From Euryodendron excelsum (taxonomy: Eukaryota > Streptophyta > Magnoliopsida > Ericales > Pentaphylacaceae), in the NCBI GenBank assembly GCA_033060915.1, contig CM065377.1:38409183-38473182 (forward strand): a stretch of 64,000 nt of DNA. Direction: 5' to 3'. Positions 1 to 12,442 of the stretch are shown here, in pieces. A program made the position numbers and the translations under genes. Numbering within the stretch: the first letter of the stretch is position 1; the number at the start of each line of letters is the position of its first letter. The notes beneath the pieces were generated by a model. That model worked only from the letters and a program-made list of their open reading frames with translations. It was not told where the DNA came from and ran no database searches.

Positions 1-3000
1 GGTCACCTAAAACTAAGCACAATCCGAAGATTACACTTAGGGTTTTTGAAAACGATTTTGAAAACTTCCTCAAGAGAGGGTTTTTAAGAAAAGAGGTTGT
101 TTGGAAACCTTTTGGAAAAACACAAGCCCCTTTTTTTGAAAATAACTTAATTTGTTCTTTGAAAACAATGATCTAGGTTTGGACGTTGGTTACATGCAGG
201 GAAGACGCACTAATCCATCACCCTACCCTGCCCTTGCGGTACCTACATGTCTATTCACCCTAGATTCATCCATTAGAGTCTTCGATTAACACATGTCCAA
301 AACTGTCCACTTTAAAAAAGAAGTTTGAAAAGAATTTTGACAGGATGCATGATATGCAAGTGAGAGAATAAAATTTTGATTTTGAAAATAGATTTGAAAA
401 AAACTTGATTTGATTTTGAAATGGATTTGACAGAAATATTTGATTTTGAAAATTGATTTGTAAAGAAGAATTGGAGTTTGAAATTGGAAAGAAAGTTTTG
501 AAAATTGAAATTGAAGATTTGAAAACAGATTTTTGGAATTAGAAGTTTGAAAATAGTTATGGAATTGAAAACTGAAGAAGAGTTATGGAATTGGAGATTT
601 GAAAAAGGTTGTGACAGCACCCATGAGGATTGTCTACGTATCCCTTTTGAGGAATCAGGTCAGTCATATTTCGGACAAGAGTCCGATAGAAAATACAAGG
701 TTTGACCTAACAAAAAGTTTGATTTGGAACTTGGAATAGAAGATTGAAAATTGAAATTTGGAATTGAACAGATTGGACTTTGATTTGGAAAGATAGAACT
801 TCAAAGAAGGATTTGGACTTGTTTTGGAAGGATTGAGATTTAGAAAACCTAGACTTAAGAAAGATAAGATTTAGAAAATACTTGAGGTTTAAGAAAGATT
901 TGATTGAAAAGTTTGATTTAGAAAACATGGAGAGTTGGAATCTAAGAAAGATTGAATTTTGGAAATCTTAAATTTAGGAAAGTTTCAAAATAGGAAAGTT
1001 CCATTTCAGAAAATTTCAACTTAGAAAAGTTTTGAATTAGGAAAGTTTCATTTTAGGAAAGATTCGAATTAGGAAAGTTTAAAATATGAAAGGTTTTGAA
1101 ATTGAAAAGTTTTGAATTTAGAAAGTTTTAACTTAAGAAAGTTTCAAATTTAGAAAGTTTTGACTTAAGAAAGTTTTTAATTTAAAAAGTTTTGACTTTA
1201 GAAAGTTTTCGATTTGGAAAGATTCGAAACTTAGAAAGTTTAGAATTTTGGAAAGATTCGAGGTTTAAGTTTTAGAAATGCTTGAAATTAGAAAAGGTTT
1301 CAGATTAAGAAAGATTTGAAAATTTTAGATTTAGAAAATTGAAATTTGGAAAGGTATGGAATCAGGAAAGGTTGGAATTAAGAGGTTTGAAGTTTAAGGA
1401 AAGATTTGAAAGTTTAAGTTTTGAAAACTTCAAATTTAGGAAGGTATGAAATTAAGAAATATTAGATTAGGAAAGATTTGGATTTCTATTTCTCAAAACA
1501 AAAGATTGGATTTTGTTTCTAAAAAGAAATGATTTGATTTTGTTCTCAAAAAAATGAAGGATAGGATCTAGTTTCCCAAATGGGGGGATTGGATTTGGTT
1601 TCCTAAAACGGAGGGTTTGATTTGGCATAGAATTGGAAAGATGACGTTTTAAAAATTCTAGATTTTGGGGTAGAAAATAAGATTTGGAAATATATGATTT
1701 TGATATAGAAAATAGAATTTGGAAACCTAAAACTTGAGGCCAAAATAGTAAATTGAAAATTATATTTTTGGAAAGAAAATTAGGGTTTCCTACCCATGAC
1801 TCTAGGTTTTAACTTGGACTTGAAGAAAAGAGATTTTGGAAAGTAGAACTTTTGAAAAGAAAGATTTTTGGAAAAAGATCTTAGAAAGGAGTTTTTAGAA
1901 AGTAAACTTGAAAAGAGAGTTTTTGGAAAGGGATTTTTTGAAAAGAGTTATTTAGAAAGGAAACTTGAGGAGCGTTGTTAAAAAGTGAATTTTGAAGAGC
2001 TTTTTTGGAAAGGAGTTTTGAAAAGAAGTTTTGGAAAATAAAGTTTTGAATGGAGTTTTTAGAAAGCAATTTTTAGAAAGCTACTTTGAAAAAGAGATTG
2101 GAGAGAGTTTTTAGAAAGCATGTTGGAAAAGAGACTTTAGGAAAAGAGTTTTTTTAGAAATTGAGTTTAAAAAGAGATTTTGGAACGGATTTGAATGTGA
2201 ATTTTTGCAAGCCTCTAAAAATATCTCACTTTCCTAAAATGATTCTAACCATGGAGGGATTAGAACTATTCTAGGATTATGATTTTGAAAATAGCAAGGA
2301 TTTGAAAATATGGACCATGAAAGTCACTTTAAATGTAACACTTTCTTAAAGAAACCCTAACCATGAAAATGCTAGAATCACCTTAAGATTGTGATTTTGA
2401 AAATAAGTTTTGAAGACAAAAATTTTAATGCAAGTCCTGAAAACAGTTTTCATGCAAGTTTTGAAAACAAGTTTGAAAACGAAATTTGGAGGAATGCATG
2501 ATCATGATATGCATAATGCAAGTTGGGGTCGTGAACATACAAGGTTAAGGCTTCACCACATAATCAAGGGGGCCAGACTTAAGTGGTCTCCAGTTAGACT
2601 AAGAGAAAGCCCCCAACACGGTGTCCTTCAATAGCCTAATCCTAAACATGGACCGCAGAGTCCCTTATTTCAAATATGCAAGAAGGGGGGGGGGGGTAAA
2701 AGATGGTAGATTAAAATAGAAGAAAAGCCAAGTGGGTTAGGAAAGAGAAGAGAGAGGGGGGATTACGTAAACATAAATAGGAAACCTACCTTGCATCTTC
2801 TTTTATTTTGCTTGGTTATACTTGCTTTCTTTATTTCAATCTTTGCTTTGCTTTGCGTCAGTCTTCGAGAGCTTGCTTGGATCTTCAGGAGCTTTGGAGT
2901 TACAGCCCTTCAAGTCTTTAATGGAGGCTTTGGAGACTAGTATATGAGTGTACGTGAATGTATATGAGTGTATGGAAGCTAGGGTTTGTATATGGAGGCT

Positions 3001-4863
3001 AGGGATTGGAAAACCTAAAGGAAACTAAGGTTTGGAGAGGCTTCGAGCTCTGTGTATCGAAGAGGAGAGCTTTTAGACTGAGTTTGCAGACTCTTTTCAT
3101 GCTGGAAGAGGCTTTGTATTGATAGACAGAGGAGTGCACTGGCACCTGTTGTAGTGGTGCCAGGCCAAAAATTACATTGGCGTTACTCCAAGCCATTTTT
3201 GGGCTTGGCACCACTAATAGTGGCAAGTGGTGCTAGCCATTTAGGAAATGTTCAAGGTCAGCAAGAAAAGTATCTTCAGAAGATTTGGGCTCCTGTACTA
3301 GTGATTACCATGTAATTTTTAGCTTGACTTCACTAGGAGTGACTCCGGAAGGTCCGGGGATAATTTAAAGGGCTGGGAATGGCCCGAAGGGCCGAAAAGG
3401 GACAGGAACCCTTAGAATAGTGTCTCGAGATTAGTAGACTTGAAAAATGATGACAAGATGTGTTGGACAGGTTAACCGGGCTATTAGGGGTGAAGCGATC
3501 AATTGGACCGAAAAACTACTGGGATAGACTTGGAATGTCCTAGAAGAAGACTAGGGACTTGAAAACATCACTTAGAATGTCTTAGGAGGTTACCAGTTTA
3601 ATACCCATAACCGATGTGGTTAGAAAAGGCGACCGGCCCATTAGGGGCCAAATGGTCATTTTGTAACAAGTTTACCGAAACTGACTCGGAATGATCTGAA
3701 AAGGTAATGGAAGGCCACGGATACTATCAAAAGCATCCCCGAGAGGTTACCGGTTTGATACCCAGAGTCGGTGTGGTTCCTAGGGCGCTCGGATGCCTAG
3801 GGGCAAAATGGTCATTTTGATTATGGGGTCTCAGAATTGGCCCGAAACCGACTGAAAGGCACCTAATCATGCAGGATCGTCTTTGAGATGATCTTGGAAG
3901 GGTGGACTTACTGTTTTGACTTAGGTACTTTCTCAAGGAACGTGCCAGAAATGGCCCTAGGGGTAGCTTGGTCATTTTTCACCAGAATGGGCTAGCAGGC
4001 ACTGGTGTTGACCTAGGTTTTGAGAGTTTTTGCCACTCTGACGGCGGTCCTGTGACACATGGGTTTGTTGGCAATTCCCTATATCGACCTATTTACGAGT
4101 GTTTTCGCAACTCTAACGGTCGCAATGCTTATGAGTATTTCCATTACTCTAATGGGTCGCGATCATTCCAGAGACTGCTTGATGTTGAGAAGCTGCTAGG
4201 TGGACTTAGCGCCTGAGGGAACAACTTTCTTGAAAGGCATGCTGAAACGGACATTTCTTCATTAGAGGGCTAGCAGGTGCCAAAGGTGGACCGTTCTACC
4301 ATCTTGAGGACTTGGGGTCTTGTCTCGGTCGACGGCTTTAAAGGGACTTACAGTTTTGAAGACTTTTGTTGAAAAACGTGCTAGATTGGATGGTCTTACC
4401 GCCTTGAGGAATCAATTTTCTCGAAAGGTGTGTTGGGATTTAATTGGAATTGGAAGTGGACTTAAAATGGGAACTTACTGTCTTCAAAAAGACATGCCTA
4501 TTGGAATTGGACCAAACAATGCCCGAAGGGCATTTTAGTCATTTTGCCTCTATTTGGGCCTGGCGGGCTCGCGAAGTGATGGATTGACTGATTTGAGTTT
4601 GGAAAACTGATTTAAATCGGAATATGTCCGTATTGACTTGAACTCAAGTTTGGACGGACTAGAGACTACTGAGCGGGCAAAAATTGAGTGCTTACAATAG
4701 GTTTCGTTATTAGGCCTCTGTTGGGCCCAATGGGCTCGAGAAGCAGTTGACTAGTTGGATAGGGGTCTAAAAGTTTATTTGGGCTTGAATGTGCTTTTGG
4801 AGTTTTGAAAAGGAGTTCGGTCATGCTAGAGATTGTCGAGTGGGCAAAAATGGGATGCTTTCA
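1..4863 (-). repeat. LTR H, Tat/Ogre-like family, inverted, truncated by window edge
   Basis: On the minus strand this begins TGAAAGCATCCC at 4863 and runs off the left edge. By comparison with LTR E (58804-63993) about 184 bases of its 3' end lie outside. Shared landmarks in matching order are the U5 stem sequence at the extreme left, the A/T-rich repeats (about 340-2420), the GGGGGC/GCCCCC stem (2568-2614) and the GGCGCC-derived cluster (about 3130-3235). The TATA position reads TATTGATA on the plus strand (3117-3124), so the promoter has decayed. It sits inside a family interior at 4864 onward. The adjacent pentamer is CCTAT, but its partner is off-window, so solo LTR versus full element cannot be decided. 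Confidence 0.85.
608..690 (-). repeat. Conserved island inside LTR H
   Basis: An approximately 80-base block, read on the minus strand as a GGACTC...GACCTGATTCC...GGATACGTAGACAATCC-type sequence ending at a short GGTGCTGTCACAACC-like end, lies inside low-complexity repeats. The same block is at 14047-14125, 19562-19641, 41383-41463, 52480-52558 and (minus) 59549-59631. It is far better preserved than the repeats around it. Function unknown. Confidence 0.6.
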
Positions 4864-5100
4864 CCTATCATTTAGCTTTGAAGTGCTGCTTCTTGGGTGG
4901 TTTCCTCATTCATTCTCATCTTCTCTCTCCTAAAAAGTTTGACCATTCAGCGAGTGGTTAACTCATGCTATCACCTCCTTTAAGTTAGGTTCTTCACATG
5001 ATAGAGCGCACCCCTTTTAAAAGCATTCATCATTCGCAAGAATATGAGATAACAGCCTTTGCATGAAAAAACAACCTCTTTATTACTTCAAATTTGAAAT
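4864..5100 (-). other. Post-gag spacer of interior G (inverted)
   Basis: No ORF. Reverse-complemented, it aligns by eye with 32330-32590 of element B, sharing the stretch GATAGCATGAGTTAACCACTC. LTR H interrupts this spacer at 4863/4864. It shows that G runs on the minus strand here. Confidence 0.65.
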
Positions 5101-7370
5101 TTTCTTTTATACTGCCTAAGGTTTTTATTGAAATGAAAATGTAGACATGAATTTAAAGAAAAAAATAAGAGGGATAGAAAGAAAGCAAGTGAGAACACCC
5201 CTCTCTTGTACGCTTTTAGGTGAACCCTTCTAGTAGGGTTTTGGAATGATGCCCACGTCTTCAATGCTCTATCCGTCATTTAGATCACTAGACCAAGTAA
5301 GGCAAACGAGTGCTTCTTTTAGTGCTCTTGGTAAGTTGATAATGATGGTGCAATTATCAGCCTCGTTGACTTTCTTATTTTCCTCTATTACCTCCTTAAT
5401 TTCTTCGGTAAATAGGTTGGCTAGCTCGCCTCCTTCTAGCTAGAATGGTTCTGCCTATACTTTTGGCTTATTAAGGCCCCAACCCATGTCTTCATAGTCG
5501 AATTCAATTATGGGCCAAAGATTCTCTAACAAGTTGAGTTTGGCCGCGACATACTTATGGTTCAAGAATTCATCTCCCCAATCGTTAGTGATCAGGTTTT
5601 TGGCGGGGACCTCCTCTACAGTTACAGACTCTTTGACTAGCCAGTCAGAGGGGTTGTCCACTTCATTTGAATTGTAGAGATAAATTGGGTATGGCGGGAG
5701 TTCCTCCTCCCAATCACTTTCTTTATTAGTTTCCTAGCCCTCATCATAATAATCTTCAACCATGATCTCCTCCGGTTGATCCTCCTCTTATATTTCCTCT
5801 AGTATCAAGTTGATAGTGTAGTCCAGCAAGGGATTTGTGGTCACAATAGGAGTAGGAGTAGGGTTTACTAACTGTATGTCGATGGTCTTATTGTGTATCA
5901 GGTCTTGAATTTTGTGCTTGAGGGAGAAGCAACTTTCAGTGTCATGCCCTTGTCCTCCCGAATGATACTCACAAGTGAGGGTGCCATTGAAGATTGGAAG
6001 TAGAGGGCTCAGCAAAGGATGGGCCGGTATTGGCTTTAATATGTTATTCTTTAAAAGGTTATAATAGGCTTCTGTCTAAATGCAAGCTAGGATATTAAAG
6101 GTGTGAATGTGCTAAGCAGACCTATTGGGGTTGAAATTGGGTCGTACCCCAGCAGGGACAAAGTTGAGCGTTTCAGTAACAGGGTTGATAGGCATGGTCA
6201 AGGTGGGTATAGGCTATATAGGATGTGACTGGGGTAGTAAACGGTACTGCGGTGGTTGAATAGGCAAGATGACAGAAACTTCACTCTCCTTCTTGATTAC
6301 CCCCTTACTGTGGTCACCTTTCTGGCAATGTTGGCAGAGCTTTCTCGAGTCTTTGCATAAGGGTCTATAATTCTTTTCATTTTGAGACCGTTTTCTATCA
6401 TCTCCCCTAGCATGATAAGCTTGGAGAAGCTTTTTCCAACACTTGTGCAATTCTTTTCATAGTATATGCCTCAGAAGGTATGCACAAACAGATGCACAGA
6501 CTCCTTCTCTTCTAAAGAGGGATTGACTTGTGCCGCTGTTTCTCTCCACCGAAGGGTATAGCTTTTGAAGCTTTCTTTTTTTCCTTAGCTCATTATCATT
6601 AAGTACCAACTGGTCAAAAATTAGATCTATGTTATAGTGATATTGGGCTTTGAACGCATTAACCAATTCAATCCAGGTTGTGAGCTTTATCAGATCAAGT
6701 TGAGCAAACCACTATAGAGCGAACCCAATTAGGCTATGTTGGAAAAGTTGCATGAGAAGCTGTGGGTCATTCCTATGGTCACTTAATACTCTAGCATAAA
6801 GGCAAAGGTGGGCTATAGGATTGCCAGTGCTATCGTACTTTTGAAAATCAGAGATTTTGAACTTGGTCAGCCTCGGATGATTCAGAAATAAGCAAAGCTC
6901 ATCGTAGGAAGTGAGCCTAAAAGGGTCATGGCCATGGAGGCTCCGTAGTCAGTCTTCCAACCCTTAGATCTTCAAGCTAAGGGGGTTTGGGATAATGCTT
7001 TTGCAGTAGGTGAGAGCAATATAGTTTATTTTTCTTCGGTGTTAGCCCCCTTGAACTCCTCCTTTTTTTTCCTTGTAGTGTTAGATTGGAGCACAGTCCT
7101 CGAGTTGGTAGTTTCAAAGTCTTTAGAAAAAACTGTGAATGATGATGGGGCTGAAACAACATTTTTTATAGCCATGATTTGGATGAGCTTAAACATCTTG
7201 TCAATCTTAGTTCTCATCTCATTAACTTCCTCTCGAGAGATTGGGGAGGACTAATTAGGATTGGCTGCCATTAGCAAAGCTCTTTGTCAAGTGATGATGG
7301 GGTCTCTAGGTGGCTGTGAATCTTTCTTGTGAGCAATGTTGCCTTTTTGCAATGTAGTCTCTATGCCTCT
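5100..7370 (-). pseudogene. gag: Tat/Ogre-like gag pseudogene, inverted
   Basis: Broken gag of the same family as the gag at 30120-32200. Pieces in order on the minus strand: an N-terminal MRTKIDKMFKLIQ segment (about 7220), a VNAFKAQYHYNIDL capsid piece (about 6660), a basic and proline-rich linker (about 6450-6210), and a nucleocapsid-like CEYHSGGQGHDTESC motif followed by LKHKIQDLI (about 5960). An acidic C-terminal part with YEDMGWGL (about 5490) follows, then a tail near 5270-5100. The pieces lie in different frames with many stops, so no gag protein can be made. Capsid and nucleocapsid-type proteins package element RNA. No protease, RT or integrase follows. The segment points the opposite way to the 3' interior at 7430-10444. 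Confidence 0.8.
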
Positions 7371-7429
7371 GGGAAATGAAGGAAAGAGAAAAAGGAAAAA
7401 AAACAAGGACCCTAGTAAGGCCACCCTCT

Positions 7430-7531
7430 CCTCATCAGCAGCACTAGTCTTCTGCTCGACCAAAGCAGTTCCCGTCATTTTCAGCTCAGTCATTGCCTCC
7501 TATCTAGATCATCGTCTCCAGCATCAATCAT
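7430..7531 (-). pseudogene. Remnant of the N-terminus of the antisense PMD-type ORF
   Basis: A minus-strand ATG at 7531-7529 opens a peptide starting MIDAGDDDLDRRQ and then a stop. It matches the start of the antisense ORF of element B (35953, MADAGDDGSEKRHR) and the 54558 copy. The next part, including a VEQKTSAADEERVALLG stretch, is in another frame. The body of the protein is gone: the sequence switches to inverted gag near 7425. Upstream on the minus strand is a pyrimidine-rich run ending in CAG just before the ATG, as in B. Confidence 0.55.
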
Positions 7532-7626
7532 CCTGAAGACATGCTAGAAGGAAAGAGATACAACAAAGTTTCATAGATAGGTAAGAGGTATGCATAAAAA
7601 AAGGGAAATAAAAAAAAGAAAAAAAA

Positions 7627-8040
7627 TTTGAGTCAAAAATAATTTTCTATACATTGTGTCTTTAAAAGTTTAAATTTTGAGTCAAAATAATTTTTTTTAT
7701 ACATTTTATCTTCAAGGAGTTCAAGTTTCGAGTCAAAATAAATTTTTTATACATTTTGTCTTAAAAAATTGAAGTTTCGAGTCAAAATGAATTTTCTATA
7801 TATTTTGTTTTTAAAAGTTCAAATATTGAGTCAAAATAAATTTTCTATACATTTTATCTTCAAAGAGTTTAAGTTTCAAGTCAAAATGAATTTTCTATAC
7901 ATTTTGTCTTCAAAAATTTAAATTTCGAGTCAAAATGAATTTTCTAAACATTTTATCTTCAAAAGTTCAAGTTTCGAGTCAAAATAAATTTTTTAAAAAT
8001 TTTGCCTTCAAAAGTTCAAGTTCCAAGTCAAAGCAAATTT
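7627..8040 (+). repeat. Tandem repeat, about 49-bp unit, about 9 copies
   Basis: GAGTCAAAATAAATTTTC-type units recur near 7629, 7679, 7731, 7779, 7827, 7878, 7926, 7976 and 8027, each ending in a TTCAAAAGTTCAAGTTTC-like run. A shorter, more degraded relative is at 54650-54940, the equivalent place in element A. Non-coding. Confidence 0.8.
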
Positions 8041-10427
8041 TTTATACGTTTTGCCTGACAAAATAAATTGCCTACACATTCTGTTCAAGTTTTAAATCAA
8101 AATGGTTTCTAAATTTTTCTCTTCAAAAGTCTATTTTCAAAATCAATTCCTTAGGTTTCCTAAACTTTTCCCTTCGAAAGCTTATTTTCAAAATCAATTC
8201 TTAAACCTTCCCCTTTAAAAGTTTATTTTCAAAATCAATTCCTAAGGTATCTTAACTTTTCCTTCCAAAAGTTATCTCAAAATCAAAATCTAAAGTTAGC
8301 TTCAAAATCAAATTTCAAAAGTTTTATCCATTTCGAAGATCCTCTAACACTTTCATTCTAAAACGTTTTTATTCAAAATCAATTTTCTAAGCTTTTTTTC
8401 CTTCAAAAAGTCTTATTCATAACCCAATTCAAAAATTTTTTCAACCCTTTAAAAAGTCTTATCCAAAAATCATTTTCAAGGTTTTCTAAACTTTTTCCCT
8501 TCAAAAAAGTTTTATTCAAGTTCCAAAGTTTTCTAAACTTCAAAAGTTCTTTTCAAAATCCAATTCAAAAGTTTTCTAAACTTTTTACCTTCAAAATTTT
8601 TTATTCTAGTTCCAAAGTTTTCTAAACTTCAAAATTTCTATTCAAAATCCAATTCAAAGGTTTTATAAAACTTTTCCCTCAAAAGTTTTATTAATCTCAA
8701 AGGTTTTCTAAACTTTTTTCAAAAAGTCTTGTTCAAAATCAATTTTTAGGGTTTTCTAACACTTTTTCAAAGTCTACTTCAAAGGTTCTAAACTCTTTCT
8801 CGAAAATTCTATTCAAAATCAATTCTCCAATTGTTCCTAAACTTTTCCTTCAAAAGTTTTGTTAACTTCTAGGTTTTTTTAAACTTTTTCCTCAAAAAGT
8901 TTTGTCCAACAAGTTCATTTTAAAATTCAAAGAGTTTTAATTCCAAATCCTATACGAGTTTCTCGAGGTCATCTCTACCAAAAAGGCCCCATACTCAAAG
9001 GCTTTATCTCTTTTTTCTTCCAAAAGACTTTATTTCAAAATTTTCAAACTCTTTCTTCATTTAGGAAAATCTTGGCCCAGTTTTTTAGGGTCTTCTCCGC
9101 CAAAAAAGCTTCACATTCAAAGGTTTTATCTCTTTTTCCTTCAAAAAGATTTTATTTCAAAAATATCTGCAACCTTTTCCTTAGTTTGAAAATTTTTCTT
9201 TCAAGCTTTTTAAGGTTCTCTTTGCCAAAAGACCCCACTCTCAAAGGTTTTATCTCTTTGTCCTTCAAAAATATTTTACTTCAAAAAATTTTAACTCTTT
9301 GATCATTTCAAAAATTTTTAGACAAGTTTATCGGGGCCTTCTACGCCAAAAAGGCCCCATTCTCAAGGGTTTTTTTTAATCTTTTTTTCCTTCTAAAAAT
9401 TAAAAAAAATACCATCTAGATTTTCTTAACTTTTTCCTCCAAAAAGTTTGACTTCAAAAATACCTTCTAGGCTTTTCAGCTTTTTCGTTTAAAAAGTTTG
9501 ACTTTGAAATATTTTCTAGGTTTTCCTAACTTTTTCCTTCAAAAGGTTTGATTTCAAAAATACCTTTCTAGATTTTCTAACTTCTTCCTTTAAGAAAAAA
9601 AAATCCTCTCAAAATTATTTCTCCAATTTTTCAAAACTTTTCCCTTCAAAAAGTTTAATCTTAAAAGCATTTACCGGGTTTCCCAAACTTTATCCTTCAA
9701 AAGCTCCGTTCCAAAAATGTTACAAAGGTTTTAAACTTTCTTCCTTAAAAAGTTTCATTCTTGAAAACATTTAATAGGTTTCCTAAGCTTTTTCCTTCAA
9801 AAATCTCGTTTTCAAATTTTTGGGGTTTTCAAGCTTTTGCCTCAAAAAGTCTTGTTTTCAAATTTTCGAGTTTTAAGATTTCACTTTAAAAAGCCTAACT
9901 TTCGAAACTTCTAGGTTTTCTAAACTTTTCTCAAAAGTTTCATATCAAACTTCTAGGTTTTCAAACTTTTTTCCCAAAGTTTCATTTCAAAATTCTACGT
10001 TTTCAAATTTTTTCCTTAGAAGTTTTGTTCCATGTTTCAAAGGTTTTCCAAACTTTTTCAATTTAAATCTAAATCAATCCATTTCACAAAGCAATTTCAA
10101 AGTCATTTCAAATAATCAACTACAATTTCAAAATTCATTCAAAAATCATCTTCAATTTCAAAGTATCAATTTCAAAAATAATTTATAAACATCAAAATCT
10201 TAAATCTTCCCAAAGGAGTGTCATTCCACCAGTTGGAATGTCGATTTAAGAGGAATTAATTTCAAAATCAAGGTTTCAGAAATCAAAACAATTTAGTTTT
10301 CAAACTCAAAATTCAAAAGTCCAATTACTCTAGTCTTCAAAAACCTTCCAATTCCAATCCCTTTTGTCACCTCACGATTAACATGGGACCCTTACCTTAT
10401 TGTTTTTTGCCTTCAACAAGCAAAGAC
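8041..10427 (+). repeat. Degenerate A/T-rich, G-poor minisatellite in 3' interior of G
   Basis: About 2.4 kb of imperfect short repeats of the TTTTCTAAACTTTTTCCTTCAAAAAG type, homologous along its length to about 54940-57340 in element A. Both copies carry the same short inverted repeat CATTCCA...TGGAATG (about 10224 and 57121). Element B has only about 1.2 kb in this position, so this module varies in length. No credible gene; ORFs here are repeat artefacts. Confidence 0.7.
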
Positions 10428-10444
10428 AGAAAAAGAGGGATAGT
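10428..10444 (+). other. Polypurine tract before LTR A5
   Basis: The purine-rich run AGAAAAAGAGGGATAGT ends directly at TGTAAGCACCC of the LTR, as at 37166-37182 and 57348-57367. A polypurine tract primes plus-strand DNA at the 3' LTR, so LTR 10445-14754 also served as the 3' LTR of interior G. Confidence 0.75.
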
Positions 10445-11959
10445 TGTAAGCACCCTATTTTTGCTTGCTTAGCAATCTCCGGCCCAACCAAACTCCCATT
10501 CAAACCAACACAGGCATATTCAAGACTAGACTCGCTTTCTGAACTCAATTCAATTAATTAACCACTTTGTGGGTTTGCCAGACCCGATAGAGGCAAAATG
10601 ATCAAAATTCCCTTAGGGCATTTCTCGGTCCAATTCTAGTTGGCACGTCTTCTTCACGACGGTAAATTCATATTTCAACCTCAATTCCAGTTCCAATTTA
10701 GTCCAAACCAATCAAATTCAATCAGACACGTTTATTAAGAAAACTCATTGGAACTGTAAGTCCCTTTAAACTTGTCGACAGGGTCGGAACTCAAGTGCCC
10801 GAGATTGTAGAGCGGTTCACTTCTAGCGTCTACTATCCTGCTAACGTAAAATGTCTGCTATTTAGCACGTCAATTAGGAAAGTACTTAAGGCCCCAAGAC
10901 AATAAGACCATTCAGCAATTTCCCAAGGTCAGGCAATTTTCGAAATGAATGTGCATTGTCAGAGTGATAGAAATATTCGCAAATATTGCAACCTTCAGAG
11001 TGGCAGAAACACTTAAAAATAGGTCAACATTGGGAAAAGCCAACAAACCCCGTATATCATGGGATCATACTCACCTCTTGGCCATGACACATTTACCAAA
11101 TGACGTGATACCTTTGGAAACCAACTTGTCACACACCGTTAGAGTGACAAAAACACTCAACACACAAGTCAACACTAGTGCCTGGTAGCCTACTTTGATA
11201 AAAACTAACCAAACTGCCCTTAGGGCCCTACTAGCACGTTTCTCGCGAAATTACCTAAGTCTTCAGAGCAGTAAGTCCACCCTTCCAAGATTGTCCCAAA
11301 GACAATTTGGGATGTTTAAGTGCTTTCTAGTCACTTCTAGATCAATTCTGAGAGCATCCGGTTAAAATGACCATTTTGTCCTTAGGCATCCAATTGCCTC
11401 TAGAAACCACACTGGTCTTAGGTATCAAATCGGTTACCTTCCAGGGATGCTTCTAACAATATTCTTGATTTTCCAATACCTTTTCAGACCATTTCAAGTC
11501 CATTCTGGTAAACCCAGTATGAAATGATTATTTTACCCCTGGTAGGCTAGTCGTCTTTTCCACCTATACCAGCTCTAGGTATCAAACCGACAAACCTTTA
11601 GAGCACTATTAATAGTGTTTCCAACCTTCAAATGAATCGTTTTGCCCCTGGTGAGCCATTCATACTTTTTAACCACACCGACTCTAGTTATCAAGCCAGT
11701 TACCTATAGGACACTCTTTTAGGGATTCTCGTTCATCCCCGGCCTTTGGAATCATTGCTGGACTTTCTAGAGTCACTCGTAGTGAATCCAAGCCAAAAAT
11801 TACATGGTAGTCATTAGGACAGGCACTTAAATCTTTTGCCTTGTGTCCCATGAGTCAAAGATCTGTTTCTTGTCACCTTAAACAATTTTCTAAAAAGCTA
11901 GTTCCACTAGGAGTGGCGCCAAGCCACTGCAACAGGCGTCAAAGCCAACTTTAGCTTTC

Positions 11960-11967
11960 TATAAATA
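11960..11967 (+). promoter_or_regulatory. TATA box of LTR A5
   Basis: TATAAATA in a CTTTCTATAAATACAGGCC context, at the same place as in B5, D, E and A3. A GGCGCC-type cluster (about 11905-11945) lies just upstream. It is the expected pol II promoter marking the U3/R boundary. Confidence 0.7.
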
Positions 11968-12395
11968 CAGGCCACCCCTAGCGTAAAAAGGTTCCTAAAC
12001 TCGCTTCAGAAACGTTGCCTCACTGAAAATAGGCCTCGAAACCCTAGTTTTCTTAAGTCTCCTTCAAGCCCTAGCCTCCCTTCAATCTATACACTCAAAC
12101 CCTAGCTTCTATACACTATATACACTCAAATACAAGCCTCTAAACATTTATTGAAGATCAAGTGCTGTGTATTCAAAGCTTTCAAGGTGAAGCAAACAAA
12201 TCAATCAAAGCAAACAAGGACACAAGGTAGGTTTTTGATTTAGTTTATGCAATACCCTCTCTCTCTCTTCTCTCTCCCAATCCACTTGGGTTCTCTTCTA
12301 TTTTAGTCCCCATCTTCTACCTCCTCTTCTTGCATGTTTGAAACAAGGAACTTCCTAGTTCATGCCTAGGAAGAATTGTTGAAGGTCACTGTGTT

Positions 12396-12442
12396 GGGGG
12401 CTTTCTTTAAGTTCAACCTAAGACTGTGTGGGTTCGGCCCCC
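12396..12442 (+). other. Conserved leader stem (GGGGGC/GCCCCC) in LTR A5
   Basis: Six-base arms GGGGGC (12396-12401) and GCCCCC (12437-12442) lie about 430 bases after the TATA box. The equivalent stem is in B5, B3, E and H. Inner pairing is weaker here than in B3. Confidence 0.5.
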
